Shown: positions 46,766-58,197, counted from the first letter of the stretch. The stretch: 64,000 nt of DNA from Meghimatium bilineatum (GCA_034231615.1 CM067317.1:14892710-14956709), one strand, 5' to 3'. The notes: generated by a model from the letters alone, not told the origin. Translations and numbers: made by a program.

Positions 46766-48216
46766 GTCGCAGTTTCATTGCTAAGATATTTTGTTCATAA
46801 ATAATAATAATAACACATTTCCCTTGTCAGTTGAAAGCTATTTCTCAGCATGACGCTAAGAGTGTAAAAGTCATCTTGGTATTAGAGAAAGCTGTGTAGA
46901 ATACCCACAATATTGCATATATGAAACAAAATCTTCATCTATCTTTGAGACGTATTTGGAACGCGGTGTTAGATCCGTATTTTTCATTGACCAAAGACAT
47001 AACATTGGATGATGTGGTCAGTAGTACTCTCGCCGCCTCTCACAATTTTTGAAGTGAAACTATTTGTAGCATTACAGGCGTACATCTATCCTAGTCGACC
47101 GTAACCACGTACACATATAAGAGTTCTGGATAACTAGGAATCATTCTTATAAAATGAGACCTTTCAATTTTTACATGATATTCATTGGTCACATTGTGCA
47201 TGGTGATAGCCAATGAAACGCACGTGATACGTCAAAGGAATTACTTTATTAGGATGATTTTCATTAAGCCAGCAGCTCTTATATGTGTTGATGGTCACAG
47301 CTCATCTAGACCTCAGCTGGGATAATGATCAACACTACAATCAAGGGAGAAACTATGAAGGGTTGAGTGTGCTTCGGTCTCTGGTGCAAAATCTAATTTC
47401 AGGAAAGTAACAGCGTAAATTTATGTAGTTCACATGGAAAGATTTGCTCTGAGAGCATTAATCATTAGTAAATAGCGCTAATTGCAAATACATATTATTT
47501 CTGTATCTTATTAACACTATGCAGCCATGTACTGTGGAGAACCTATTTTTTCGTTTAGTCTGCGACACAACACCTGCCTTCCCTGGTCAGTGTCCAGTGT
47601 CCACGCGCAAGAGGACACTCTTTAATTGCCAAGCATCTGTTATAATAATAATGTCAATGACCCCTGTGGACATTGTTGGTCGCGTGCGGATCCCACAAAG
47701 TGTTTGGACTTTGACTTTTCACCTCTGACCCTAACGGCGCCTGTTCCATTCACACCTTCGATGCTGACATTCAGGAGTCCAGATAATGTACAAGCACTTG
47801 GTGATTTTATGGCAGTCATATTACATCCCCTGGTCATCTCTTGACATTAATGTTTAAAATTGGTTGACGCTGCTAAATTTATCTCATAATTACCCCCCAC
47901 ACTCCCCCTCCCCATTCTTCAAGAAGAATTGCATTAAGCCAAATCTGAGGTCTTCTTGATATGAAAGAAAGCTCAGAGAAGCCATCACAGACGGTATGAC
48001 TATGCGACTCAACAGTACATATTATACATAGTAACATCACGTCGGTCAAACTGGAGAGCTCTGGCTTCTGCCTCTATGCACTGTATTCGGCGCTGAATAA
48101 ACACAGATAGATAGAATTTGGATTCCCTTATCTATACGTTTTGTCATAATCTTTGACGTTAAAAAAAAATTATATGTGTATATTCAATTAACCACTAGAT
48201 ACACCCCTGACTAAGT
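46766..48216. other. No gene confirmed; one Cys-bearing frame
   Basis: A frame at 47626-47844 reads NDPCGHCWSRADPTKCLDFD and continues with a protein-like composition to a stop. No acceptable splice acceptor or start context was found, so it is not called. Confidence 0.3.
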
Positions 48217-48553
48217 ATGGGTTAAAAACGCGTTATCTGATGCTTACCTTCCTCTACCTTATGGGTTAAAAATACGTGCTCTGACGCTTATCTTGCTCTA
48301 ACTTATGTGTTAAAAATACGTGCTCTGACGCTTATCTTCTCCAATATATGGGACAAAACACGTGCTCTGACGCTTATCTTCTCCAATATATGGGACAAAA
48401 CATGTGCTCTGACGCTTATCTTCTCTACCTTATGGGTTAAAAATACGTGCTCTGACGCTTATCTTGCTCTAACTTATGTGTTAAAAATGCGTGCTCTGAC
48501 GCTTATCTTCTCCAATTTATGGGACAAAACACGTGCTCTGACTCTTATCTATC
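48217..48553. repeat. About 44-50-bp minisatellite, about 7 copies
   Basis: acgtgctctgacgcttatct is the constant core; linkers alternate between tatgggttaaaaa and tatgggacaaaac. Confidence 0.93.
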
Positions 48554-48684
48554 TTAAACCTTTGCTAAGTTTTTATCTCTATTTATCTGAGCATTCTATG
48601 GTAAATGAAAAATAAATATTTAAAAAAAACCCAGAAAAAATGATTAAATTCCATTATGCAAATAAGATGGATACCACAGAATCA

Positions 48685-48906
48685 GTCCAGCTCTGTGGCG
48701 AAGTGGTACAAAGCGCGTCTGTGACGGCAAAGGTACCGAGTTCGATCCTCACCACAGGCAATTGTGCATCCGGACCGTTCAGAAAGCAATGGCAACCTAC
48801 TGAACGTATTTATATTGCCTAGAAAATCACCACAGCCAACAATTGCTGGGTTGGCACGCGAGGTTGGCACTACGTCCTGGATAGGATATGCTACCAAAAA
48901 AATTTA
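48685..48906 (+). repeat. SINE-C reference copy, tRNA-derived
   Basis: 10-bp target duplication cacagaatca (48675-48684; 48907-48916). The head has A box tggcgaagtgg and B box gagttcgatcc with a paired T arm (gag/ctc around ttcgatc). Then ggcaattgtgcatccgg, gttcagaaagcaatgg, and a 3' end ggataggatatgctacc plus A7. RNA polymerase III would transcribe it from the internal promoter. Confidence 0.93.
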
Positions 48907-48998
48907 CACAGAATCAATGTTTCGGCTATTCTCGTTTTCAATACATAAACAAACATACAAAACTGGAAATATAAGTGAACAAATCTAGATTTAAAGAA

Positions 48999-49281
48999 CG
49001 CCCGTGTGTTGCCGAGTCCGAAAGAGGAGCAAAGAATAGAAACACTATTTACGTTCCACGCATGTCGTAAAAGGCGACAAAGGAGTTTATGGGATGGAGT
49101 TGGCTGTCCCATCCCATATAGGGTCAATGACCAAAAGCCATGCTTAAGTCGAATGTGTCAGGTCGAAAGGCGCAGATATCGCAGCAATTCTGTAAAACAC
49201 GGCATAACGCATTCCGTTCTCCGGACTACATCCTGATAATTTGCAGGAGTTTGAGAACGAACGCAGAGGAGAAGAAGAAGA
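48999..49281 (+). repeat. SINE-A copy, young
   Basis: 12-bp target duplication agatttaaagaa (48987-48998; 49282-49293). Full head, core (ggtcgaaaggcgcagatatc) and tail ending (GAA)n. Confidence 0.95.
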
Positions 49282-49293
49282 AGATTTAAAGAA

Positions 49294-49823
49294 AGCATGT
49301 AGGCATCTGTGCCATAGGCGAGTATCAAGATGAAATAAAGACCCCTGTGGTGAATAGCCATATTACGGTAGTTAACATTTCGTCACATTTCAGGAACAAG
49401 TGCGCCGTTAACGTTATTCATTTCAAAACTTCATTGACAGCGTCTCCCATTTTTCTTCTGTGTCTGATTCCTCCTCATTTATGGTCCCCCAAAGTGACAT
49501 TAAAGATTGAGGTCAGACAGACCAGGTTCTTAAATTAACATATCTACGGACACATGACACGTGTTAGGCTGAGCACACAATGAACCCATTAATTCTCAAC
49601 AGAAATTACAGTTCCTAAATTTTAGTAATTCATTATTTGTAAAATTTGTGTTGAAATACACGGAAAGAAAATAAAAAATCTTAAGATTGTTACAAATTGA
49701 ATGAAAAATGAAATGTCAGTAATGGTAGTCTTCTGCTTAAACGAGAAGTTCATGTTGAAGGACTAAATAAAAAAATATTTATTTCTAGTAGCTCACGAGA
49801 GAAGTTCAATATAGACAGTTGCT
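49294..49823. other. No gene seen
   Basis: Unassigned AT-rich sequence. Confidence 0.5.
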
Positions 49824-49960
49824 AGTAAAGATATCTGTATATAAAGTAAACTTGACATGGAAGGCTTATTCTTTATTATTTCCGTGCATTTCGTAGGCAG
49901 TCCTTGGCTTTTTTTCTTTTTTTTTTGGCATGCGACTTATAAATACGAATTATATAAACA
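49824..49960 (+). mobile_element. MITE-A copy 3, right part lost
   Basis: agtaaagatatctgtat, then ttatttccgtgcatttcgt and ggcatgcgacttataaatac. The right arm is missing. Confidence 0.75.
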
Positions 49961-50017
49961 AGCATTTAATCTTAGCCAGAACTAATATAAATAAGACAAA
50001 TATAATATAAAACATTT

Positions 50018-50096
50018 ATGTGGCGGAGTGGTACAATTCGGACCGCAGAGAAAGCAATGCCAAACTATTGAACATATTCGTATTGCCTAGACAAAA
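50018..50096 (+). repeat. SINE-C with internal deletion
   Basis: tggcggagtggtacaattcg joins directly to gaccgcagagaaagcaatg, so the B box is deleted. Confidence 0.75.
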
Positions 50097-50139
50097 AAGT
50101 TTGAGTGAAAAAATGCTGAGTTGATGTATGGCCGTACTG

Positions 50140-50324
50140 CAGTATAGACGGCATGTGTACAGAAAATGTAAACATCACTTGAAAGGACGATTTTGATTGG
50201 TCGGCATAGCCTCTGCTTTGGCATTTGACTCCAAGTATATAAATAGTGACCAACGAGATTCGCGGCAATAATCAAAAACGTAATTGATGAACTCATAATG
50301 TGTTCTGTATAGAACTATTCTTGC
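50140..50324. mobile_element. MITE-A copy 4
   Basis: Left arm cagtatagacggcatgtgta, right arm in reverse gcaagaatagttctataca. Internal ccaagtatataaatagtg at about 50231-50248. Confidence 0.8.
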
Positions 50325-50399
50325 AATGTACAGTCTCGGTTGATGACTACATCCTGACTAGGTTATTCTATCAATTAGTTTTAAAGTTAAATCAGCACA

Positions 50400-50575
50400 T
50401 GTCTAAATCCGTACAGACCAAAAGAAACTTTACGTAGAACTACTACAAGAGAACGTTTCACCATCGGTATCGGAAACAATGAAGACCTAAAACAAATTTC
50501 AATTAAACGAGAGACATGGAAATCTATGACATCTGCTCTATGTGACGTCATTTGCCCTAGAGGAATAACTAACTA
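50400..50575 (+). pseudogene. LINE-B end fragment
   Basis: ISIKRETWKSMTSALCD on the + strand matches DRQAWRTMTSALCVKLGK of 21945-23258. Little else survives. Confidence 0.65.
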
Positions 50576-50584
50576 AGTACATGT

Positions 50585-50790
50585 CTTCCCTAAATAAGAA
50601 GATTTTAAATCTAAACAAGAACTTTCCTAAATAAAAAGATTTTATTTTAAACAACAACTTTCCTAAATAAAAAAGATTTTAATATAAACAATAACTTTCC
50701 TAAATAAGAAATTGTTAATCTAAACTAGAACTTTCCTAAATAAGACAATTTTAATCTAAGCAAGAACTTTCCTAAATTCTAAATAACACA
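50585..50790. repeat. 36-bp minisatellite, about 5.5 copies
   Basis: tttcctaaataagaagattt and aatctaaacaagaac blocks, moderately diverged. Confidence 0.93.
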
Positions 50791-53033
50791 AATTTGTTCT
50801 AAACAAATTCCACAATAAAAACCAGAACGTGTTTACATAAATGAGTTAAATTGAATTCAGAGCTTCTCCACTGCATTTTCCTCTGAACAATTGTCTCTAC
50901 AGCTTGACTATATTTGAAGTAGTAACTAACACCGGACATGGTTCAACTTAACCGTAAATGCGACAATGCCTCTCAAATAAGACGGTGTCAAATATGAAAT
51001 GGAAATCAGTTGAATTGTAGGATGAGTAAAGGCACAAAAATTAATTCTAGTGAAGAGGTCAGAAGGACGTCCACGGAGATGTCAGTGATAGATTTCTGAT
51101 TTCATTCCAATCCTTGATAATGAGAAATGGATTGTACCATATCGATAATTCATGATTAAGTTTCTGATCATGTTTCTGTCGATGTTTGCTGTCTCGTCGA
51201 CCATCCTTCATCCTATCTTGGCTAGTTTCCTGGCTAACATTGCTTCAATAGTTCTGGTACCGAAGTCTATTCATTCTATCGAATGTCCAAACATACAACC
51301 TTTCAAACCTTCTACCTGTTTAGAGAAAGCAGACCTCTTCTTAGCTTGCTGTCAGTCAAACCAGTCATGTTTGTACTGGTAACTTATAGTCATTCCCAAG
51401 CCCGTAGATAAGAGGGGTATCAACGATTTTTTAATCCTCTCCCACAGGACACTAGATCATGACTTTCTGTACACGGAATATGGACAAACAGATGAAAGAG
51501 CCATCGTTCATGTTTACGCTTTTCGATTTTTCAAAAACATACCAAAAACAGCATACCAAAAACAGGAAATCAAAAAGGTCGTGAAGACGTAGGAAAAAAA
51601 TACATGACAATTAGTGAATGCCCATTTTTAGGTTAGCACTGAAGTATAAGTAACTACAATATCAGAGGATGTCCCACAAAGTAGAGAGTGCTGTAGTAAC
51701 AAAAACAAATAAATGATAATTACAATGTTGAGTTATAATGTTACGGTACGCCTATTATAAATATCAAATGGAAAAGGAATAAATAACAATAAAAAATGAA
51801 ACAGGGACCTTATCTCCACATTTACCATTCAACTGGGACCTTTTTCGAGAAATATTTCAATAAAACACACAGATATTAATCGAAATATTTGACTCTGATC
51901 ACTAAAGCATGATGTTCTCATCGCAGAACTCTCTAAGTCATGGCGTGACAAGACATGTTTCATACAGGTTGAATTTGGTGCGGAAATGTTTTCGCATTTT
52001 TGATATACAAAGATGAAATAGAGAAAGCTTATATAGTGAATTAATAGAACAGATCAAGTGAAAGAACAAAAGTAAACGATTAAATATGCTACAAAAAGCA
52101 CACACACAAACTAAGTATATTGTGTACGTGAAAAACAACGCGAGGACAAAAACACAGTAGGAGACCCCAATAAGAAAAGTCAAGAGAGGGGAGGTTTCGA
52201 AAATAGAGGTGAAAGTAGGGAAGGGGGGAAGTACACATTTGAAAACAATTGTGAAGTATGGAAAATATGCATAAAATTGGTAGCAGGGGTTATCAACAGA
52301 AATGTTGAGACATGGAGGTGGGGAGGGAAATGGGTAGGGTGTGGGGAGAAACTAAATGGATAGTTGACAGGGCCGGAAATGGATGCTGATTTGAAGAAGA
52401 AAAATGACGTAAAGATCGGAATGTTGATATATATACATATATATATATATATACAAAACACATATGGAGACAGAAATGATTTCAGATAAATATATATATA
52501 TATATATATATTATACATAGATAAACTTGTATCTACTAGTCCAAAAATGTACCTACTACAGACACAAACACAGAAATAGACACATAAATATACACACACA
52601 TAAAATACATACAAATACATTTACAAATATATGTATATTCACATGTCAGCACATATATGCATTGGGGGTACGCATACAAATATGTACAAGCAAGAAAATG
52701 CATCCACAGACAATTATCGGCTTGCAGAAGAGTGTGTGCACATAATCACACAAAAAGCAGATGAATGTTTTAACATAAACAAGCACCCACATACAGATAC
52801 ATATTTGAATTGCATTAACATTTACTTACATAAATATAAATACATGTATTAACATGAACATTCGTCCACATAGAGAATATGCATGTATTAACATAAACAT
52901 TCATTCACATTTAAATATTAAAATATATTACTATAAAACATTCATGTATATATATTCGAAGCTTCATAATAATATTAAATTCTTACTAATTTAGAAAAAA
53001 GAATTGTCGTACTGCATGTCAACGAGCGAGAAG
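50791..53033. other. No gene confirmed; AT dinucleotide runs
   Basis: (AT)n runs at 52430-52452 and 52491-52511. A 76-codon frame at 51152-51382 starts with a hydrophobic stretch (MIKFLIMFLSMFAVSSTILH) that could be a signal peptide, but nothing else supports a gene. ATACA-rich sequence fills 52540-52960. Confidence 0.45.
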
Positions 53034-53182
53034 TAAGCATATACAAGTGGTAGAAAGAAGTAAGATATACAAGTGGTAGAAAGAAGTAAGATATACAAGT
53101 GGTAGTATGAATTAAGATATACAAGTGGTAGTATGAATTAAGATATACAAGCGGTAGTATGAATTAAGATATACAAGCGGTA
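53034..53182. repeat. 26-bp minisatellite, about 6 copies
   Basis: aagatatacaagtggtag plus aaagaagt or tatgaatt. Confidence 0.94.
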
Positions 53183-53387
53183 GGGAGAGATCATGACCTG
53201 AGAAGGATATTCTATCAAAGCACATACTGAAGCAAGAAGTAAATGTTAAATGTCTGGTGCAGCCAATCTACGGCACGTGATGATGATTTAATTTTACTGT
53301 TTGAGTTTGTTTCGTTTCATTTATTCTATTCTAGGTCAGCCATTTATTTCACGAATTCCGATTTTTCACGACAACACTATCCACAGC

Positions 53388-53530
53388 ACATCTAGTTTCA
53401 CAAACAGCGCGATGTCATGACAATAATATCAACCACACATCTAGTTTCACAAACAGCGCGATGTCATGACAATAATATCAACCACACATCTAGTTTCACG
53501 AACATCGTGATGTCTCACGACAATAACATC
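53388..53530. repeat. 49-bp minisatellite, 3 copies
   Basis: ctagtttcacaaacagcgcg and atgtcatgacaataatatca, starting at 53392, 53441 and 53490. Confidence 0.94.
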
Positions 53531-53609
53531 AATAACACTTCACATTATCTGCATGTGCCCTCGTCCCTACACGCACGTCGTGCACTGAACCCAACAGGTG
53601 GTTATAGGT

Positions 53610-53672
53610 GAGTGACTTGGACACAAAGCCAGAATCGCTCATCCAAAACGCTGACCACTGACCGTTGTGACC
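53610..53672 (-). repeat. tRNA-like SINE head
   Basis: The reverse strand reads ggtcagtggtcagcgttttg and then gtccaagtcac, a good A box and weak B box. No paired acceptor stem, so not a tRNA gene. Confidence 0.55.
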
Positions 53673-54024
53673 CTAGCAGAGAGTTCAGGATAGTATCTTT
53701 ATGTTGTCGTTTTACCAGGTTGCACGAGGACGCACAGGCACGTGCAAATAACAAACACATCAGACAGAGAACGCTAACCGGAATCACATTTTTCTCAACA
53801 AAGAAATCTGGTGCTAATGACCTTCTCACTTCCTACAGTACATGATGTCTTCCAGTACTAGACATTTTGTCGAGAGGAAACGGACATAATTCTTCCTTGT
53901 TACTCCACAGAGTTCCTTCCTATTGAATTCAATGATAGGGCAGTTCGAACAGGTTGGAACAGCACACTGCATTATATATCATGTAAACTGTTTATGATGA
54001 TGCCAATGCTGATGATATAGTTAA
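53673..54024. other. No gene seen
   Basis: A 77-codon frame overlaps the SINE head and is not called. Confidence 0.45.
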
Positions 54025-54135
54025 TTCAAGACAGACAGACGGACGGACAGACAGACAGATAGACCGACCGACAGATAGGCCGACCGACAGATAGACCGAC
54101 ATACAGTCAGACGTAGAGACAGACAGACAAATAGA
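54025..54135. repeat. (GACA)n-type tetranucleotide tract
   Basis: gacagacggacggacagaca graded into gaccgaccgacagatag; reverse-complement type of the 15461 tract. Confidence 0.94.
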
Positions 54136-54412
54136 CTTGATTCTTCTGTATTCTTGATTAGAAGCTGGCCTCACAGCACATGGGGCATTCCTATAAGTGC
54201 TCCGATCTCTGTTCCAGCAACCATCCGACTCGATGGTATTTCGAGTCTAATGCTGCTGAAACAGACATCGACATCAGGGTACAACTCTGGTCCTTGCGAC
54301 ATGTTTATTTGTTATTTCGCCCACCCGCCGCGCCCATAACTAGTTCAATCACAACGTCGGTGGTCGGACACAACATGGTAACTGTTATCGAAGGTTACGA
54401 CTACGGGATTGT
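54136..54412. other. Unassigned, slightly GC-richer
   Basis: Two overlapping frames (61 and 78 codons) on the + strand, without recognised domain. Confidence 0.4.
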
Positions 54413-54495
54413 ATAGATGACGTGCCATGAAGCTTCTATAAGAAGATAACCTCAATATAAAGGCATTTCATCTACTAAGGTTTTCTGTATAGACG
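54413..54495 (-). repeat. Dispersed repeat R1, copy 2
   Basis: Inverted copy of 30745-30832 with about 90 percent identity by eye. A short (GATG)n-like run follows at 54510-54530. Confidence 0.9.
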
Positions 54496-54547
54496 TATAG
54501 ACATATAGACGGATGGATGAATGGATGGATGAATTTTAGTGTTATAA

Positions 54548-54713
54548 TATAAATAAATATATGTTGTAAAACATAACTAACCCTAACCACCTAACACTAA
54601 AAAAAAAGAATATTTAAATTAATTATTGATTAATTTTAATATAATATTTAGATTATATATAACCATAAAATACGCAGGTAGGCACTAATTGCAAACCAGA
54701 ACCATAATTTACA
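54548..54713 (+). mobile_element. MITE-B, right half only
   Basis: Matches 63585-63745: aaacataactaaccctaacc, gaatatttaaattaattatt and acgcaggtaggcactaa. The left arm is lost. Confidence 0.8.
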
Positions 54714-55034
54714 AGCATTAATGCATGACTTTGAACCGCAACCAACTGGACTTCGAACCGCAAAGATGCTCTGATTCTGTCTCTTGATGTTTACTCAACA
54801 GGTGTAGATTTCTATAAAAGCGCGTGCTCCTGCTTGTGATGTCAACATTAGGATTTAATGCGCACACCTGTCACAAGGTGAAAAATATTAGCCTCACAAG
54901 ATGACCTGGTCAACGTCCGACTTTCCTCTGGTTAGGTCACTGCTCTCCTGTAACTTTTGCCGAATCAAGTAATGATGGCTACAATCAAATGATGTCACAG
55001 GAAATGAACATAATGTTTTGCAAATTAAATTGTC
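54714..55034. other. No gene seen
   Basis: Unassigned. Confidence 0.5.
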
Positions 55035-55275
55035 ATTAATGTGCACGCTGACACAGTAATATGACACATAATTGTTTGGTTTAATTTCCCGCGTGTGTGG
55101 ACACACTGACACAGTAATATGACACATAATTGTTTGGTTTAATTTCCCGCGTGTGTGGACACACTGACACAGTAATATGACACATAATTGTTTGGTTTAA
55201 TTTCTCCGCTTGTGTGGACACACTGACACAGTAATATGACACATAATTGTTTGGTTCAGTTTCTCCGCTTGTGTG
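55035..55275. repeat. 58/59-bp minisatellite, about 4 copies
   Basis: gacacagtaatatgacacat / aattgtttggttt / cccgcgtgtgtggacacact. Starts near 55050, 55108, 55166 and 55225. Confidence 0.95.
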
Positions 55276-55530
55276 GTCCATCATAGACGTAGCCCGGTAT
55301 GTGTGTGCCTACATTGATTCTTGGAACTATTTAAGCACTTCGAAATTGGGAGGTTTGGGTGTGGGCGGGGGGAGGCATAAGTTTTGACAAATGTTTCTCC
55401 GCTTGCATGGTCCATCATAGGCATAGCCCGATATGTGTGTGCCTACATTGATTCTTGGAACTATTTAAGCGCTTCGAAACAGGGAGGATTGGATGGGGGG
55501 GGGGGGGCATAATTTTTGACATGTTGACAA
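55259..55530. repeat. About 135-bp direct duplication overlapping the array edge
   Basis: tttctccgcttg, tggtccatcata, gtgtgtgcctacattgattc, ttggaactatttaagc and a G-rich end occur at 55259-55390 and again at 55394-55525. The second copy carries about 13 G. Confidence 0.92.
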
Positions 55531-55879
55531 GGTGGAGGGATGGTGTAAAAGATTTTTGACGTAATTTACGGACATCCCAAATGAGGTGATGGGAGAATGT
55601 ATGCCCTCTCTGAAAAGATCCGAAGATTACATAATCAACATCTGACTTTGAATCTGCAAATCCAAGACTTCTTGAATTAACCTTTAGAACCTGATAGCTG
55701 AACACTTAACAGAGCACCTTGTGCCATGATCAACAATCTGTGTGGAACTACTACTGACGATTAGAAAAATTAACCAGTTGTATTATTTATCAGAACTGCA
55801 CGATTTACATTTGTATATACTGTTTTCAGTGTGTCTATTATTTTAGTTTCCAAATTATGATGGTTTAGTATAAATTATA
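55531..55879. other. No gene seen
   Basis: A 96-codon frame on the - strand has no recognised domain. Confidence 0.45.
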
Positions 55880-56285
55880 TCTAAATTAATGTATGGCTCA
55901 GAAACATGGACATCAAACAATTAGAAGACATAATTGATGCCTTTGGGATGTGGGTATATAGAAGAATAGGGAGAACATCATGAGAATAGAAGAAAACAAA
56001 TAAAGAGGTGCTAAACACACTCAATATGAAAAAGGAGAAATAAAGATCAGGCAAATAAATATTTTGGATACACAAGGCATGAGACCTTATTGAAGACCTT
56101 ACTTGAGGGTAAAGTCAAAGGGAAGCGAGCAAGAGGTAGGCAGAGATACAAGTGGGAGAATAACATCACACGATGGACAGGTTACAGACTAGAAGAGTGA
56201 ACCACCAAGACAAAAGATAGGGAATGTTGGAGATCCGTTGCAGCCAACCTTCATTGCGGAGACGGCACTTGATGATGATGAGTAT
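55880..56285 (+). mobile_element. LINE-E, 3' end copy
   Basis: The + strand reads LMYGSETWTSNN, GCGYIEE, then HETLLKTLLEGKVKGKRARG, RQRYKWENNITRWTGYRLEE, stop, DRECWRSVAANLHCGDGT and a (GAT)n tail. Five or more breaks in its first half. Confidence 0.87.
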
Positions 56286-57528
56286 AAATTACTGGTCACT
56301 TCATCTTCCAGTCTCGACTGATCCTTGCAAAATAATTTTAGAAAGTGAGTAGAGCTTCATTAAATGATCAAAGAATATGACTTTTTACACTATCGCGGTT
56401 CCCATGGAAATGTTTAGTTCAATATCTGTTCATAGACTAGTAATCGAACCGTGACCTCGTTGTACTAGGAAACTGGCGCACTAAGCACTACCGTACCGTT
56501 GCTCCTGTTCTGAAATAGCAAAATACACAAGTTCATGTGACCAGTGCCCGGAAGTATAACAGACAAAGAAATCAAATGGCGGATGAAGCAGACAAAACGG
56601 AAACCGACGAGCCCCAACTGTTTCTTGCACAATAATCAGACACAGTACAACAGACAATGCAAAATGTCCGGAGTTTGTCTTTGTTCATGGCGACGGCCAC
56701 GGTGTGTGGTATCAACCTTGACCTGGAAGTCGACCTGGAATCGACAGGTGTTTTGGCGCGCGTTCTGTGCCCTAGTTCAAGTCCATGTTTTGACTGCGGT
56801 GAATTTCCGTCATGATAAAAATGTTCAGATCCCAAAATTTGGCGTACCTTTTTTTCCTCCTGTTTATTTTTAATATTTGGCAAAAAAATATATATATCAC
56901 AATCATATTGAGACAGGAAAGAATAAAAAATGAATACAACAAAGCAGCAATGTCTTGTTATAAACCAAAACATTGTTCGACTCCTTGAGTCATCCTTTTT
57001 GTACAGTCTAGGTTCTACTTATGTGTGTTTACAATTCTGACCATAACAAAGGGCGAACAAGACCCAATAAAACCAGACAAATTAGAACAGATATCAGTGT
57101 TTTCTAGGAAATCATTGTTAGCGAATATGCATACTAATACGAATATATGAATACTGCATGTTCTTCTATGAAGGAGTGCGGGTGGGGGGGGGGGGGGTTA
57201 TAGGCTGTGGAAATAAAGGCTACATTGCCATAGCAGCCACCGCGTCATGTACAGGGAGGATTTGGATTGTACCTCTGAAGGAAAAAAATCCTGTCCCAAC
57301 CGTGGATTGAAACCGGGAACTCAAGGGTCTGCAATTGGCATTCTATTACACGGTCATGCGCTCCACTTCTGTTAGTGAATTAATGATCCAAATCGCAGAG
57401 TGTCAGAGCAAACATCATGATCTTGAAAGTTGGTGGGGGGGGGGGCTACAATAACACAGTCAAAATGTTGAATAAACATAGAATAAATGGCATTTGATTT
57501 ACTTCAATGGTCAGATAGAGGTTTGGTT
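56286..57528. other. No gene confirmed; G tracts
   Basis: G14 at about 57183-57197 and G10 near 57434. A GC-richer patch at 56560-56800 holds a 109-codon + frame (56544-56873) and a 19-codon frame starting MADEADKTETDEPQ at 56576; neither is supported by splice signals. Confidence 0.4.
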
Positions 57529-57763
57529 CGCCCCGGTGTTGCCTGGGCCCGAAATGGGAGCAAAGAATAGCAACACTGTTTACCTTCCACGCATGTCGTA
57601 AAAGACGACTAAGGAGGTTATGGAATGGAGTTCGCTGTCCCATCCCATATATGGTGACCCAAAGCCATTCTGTTCACATTCAAAGAGACAGCTCATTCTG
57701 TTCTCCGGACTACATCCTGCTAATCTGCAGGAGTTTGAGAACGAACGAAGAAGAAGAAAAAAA
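57529..57763 (+). repeat. SINE-A copy lacking most of its core
   Basis: 12-bp target duplication agaggtttggtt (57517-57528; 57764-57775). Head and tail are intact, but the central domain between caaagccat and attctgttctccgg is deleted. The intact duplication shows it inserted recently, so the deleted form may itself be mobile. Confidence 0.93.
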
Positions 57764-57775
57764 AGAGGTTTGGTT

Positions 57776-58197
57776 GGATGGTTTGATTCATTCATTGAAG
57801 CTATTGATCAGTGAAAAAATAGAGATGAAAACAGATGTAAAAGATTCAGATTTTGCAGCCGTCTGTAGTCTCTGACCAAGGGACGCGTAAAACGTCATAT
57901 AAATGGCATTGTGACGTTGCATAGAAATATGACTGATAAAGTGCTAAAAATGAGATCACATGGGTCTCGTTAAGTATCCTCGATACTCAGTGTCACATCC
58001 CAAATGTCAATCACAAAGTTTTAGAGAGAAGATTTCGTTGCCCGTGTCTTCCACGAAGATAGGAAACAGCAAGGTACAAATAGAAAACATCGATAATATG
58101 TACTTACTGCGCAAAACTGAAATCCAACAGGTAAATTCAGGAATAGGGTAATAAAGTTTTGCTATTAACTAAAGACATATTAATAACACACACAAAC
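57776..58197. other. No gene seen
   Basis: Unassigned. Confidence 0.5.

Noticed and set aside
47626-47844. Frame with NDPCGHCWSRADPTKC
   Set aside because: Protein-like, but an in-frame stop lies just upstream and no good acceptor intervenes; three frames overlap here.
48685-48760. Functional tRNA gene
   Set aside because: A and B boxes are present but acceptor ends pair poorly, and the sequence is dispersed with target duplications, so it is a SINE head.
54570-54600. Telomere-like ccctaacc repeats
   Set aside because: Only one or two partial units inside MITE-B; no tandem TTAGGG array.
56544-56873. Possible first exon (MADEADKTETDEPQ...) in a GC-richer patch
   Set aside because: The frame stops after 19 codons with no donor site before the stop; the 109-codon overlapping frame has no recognisable content.
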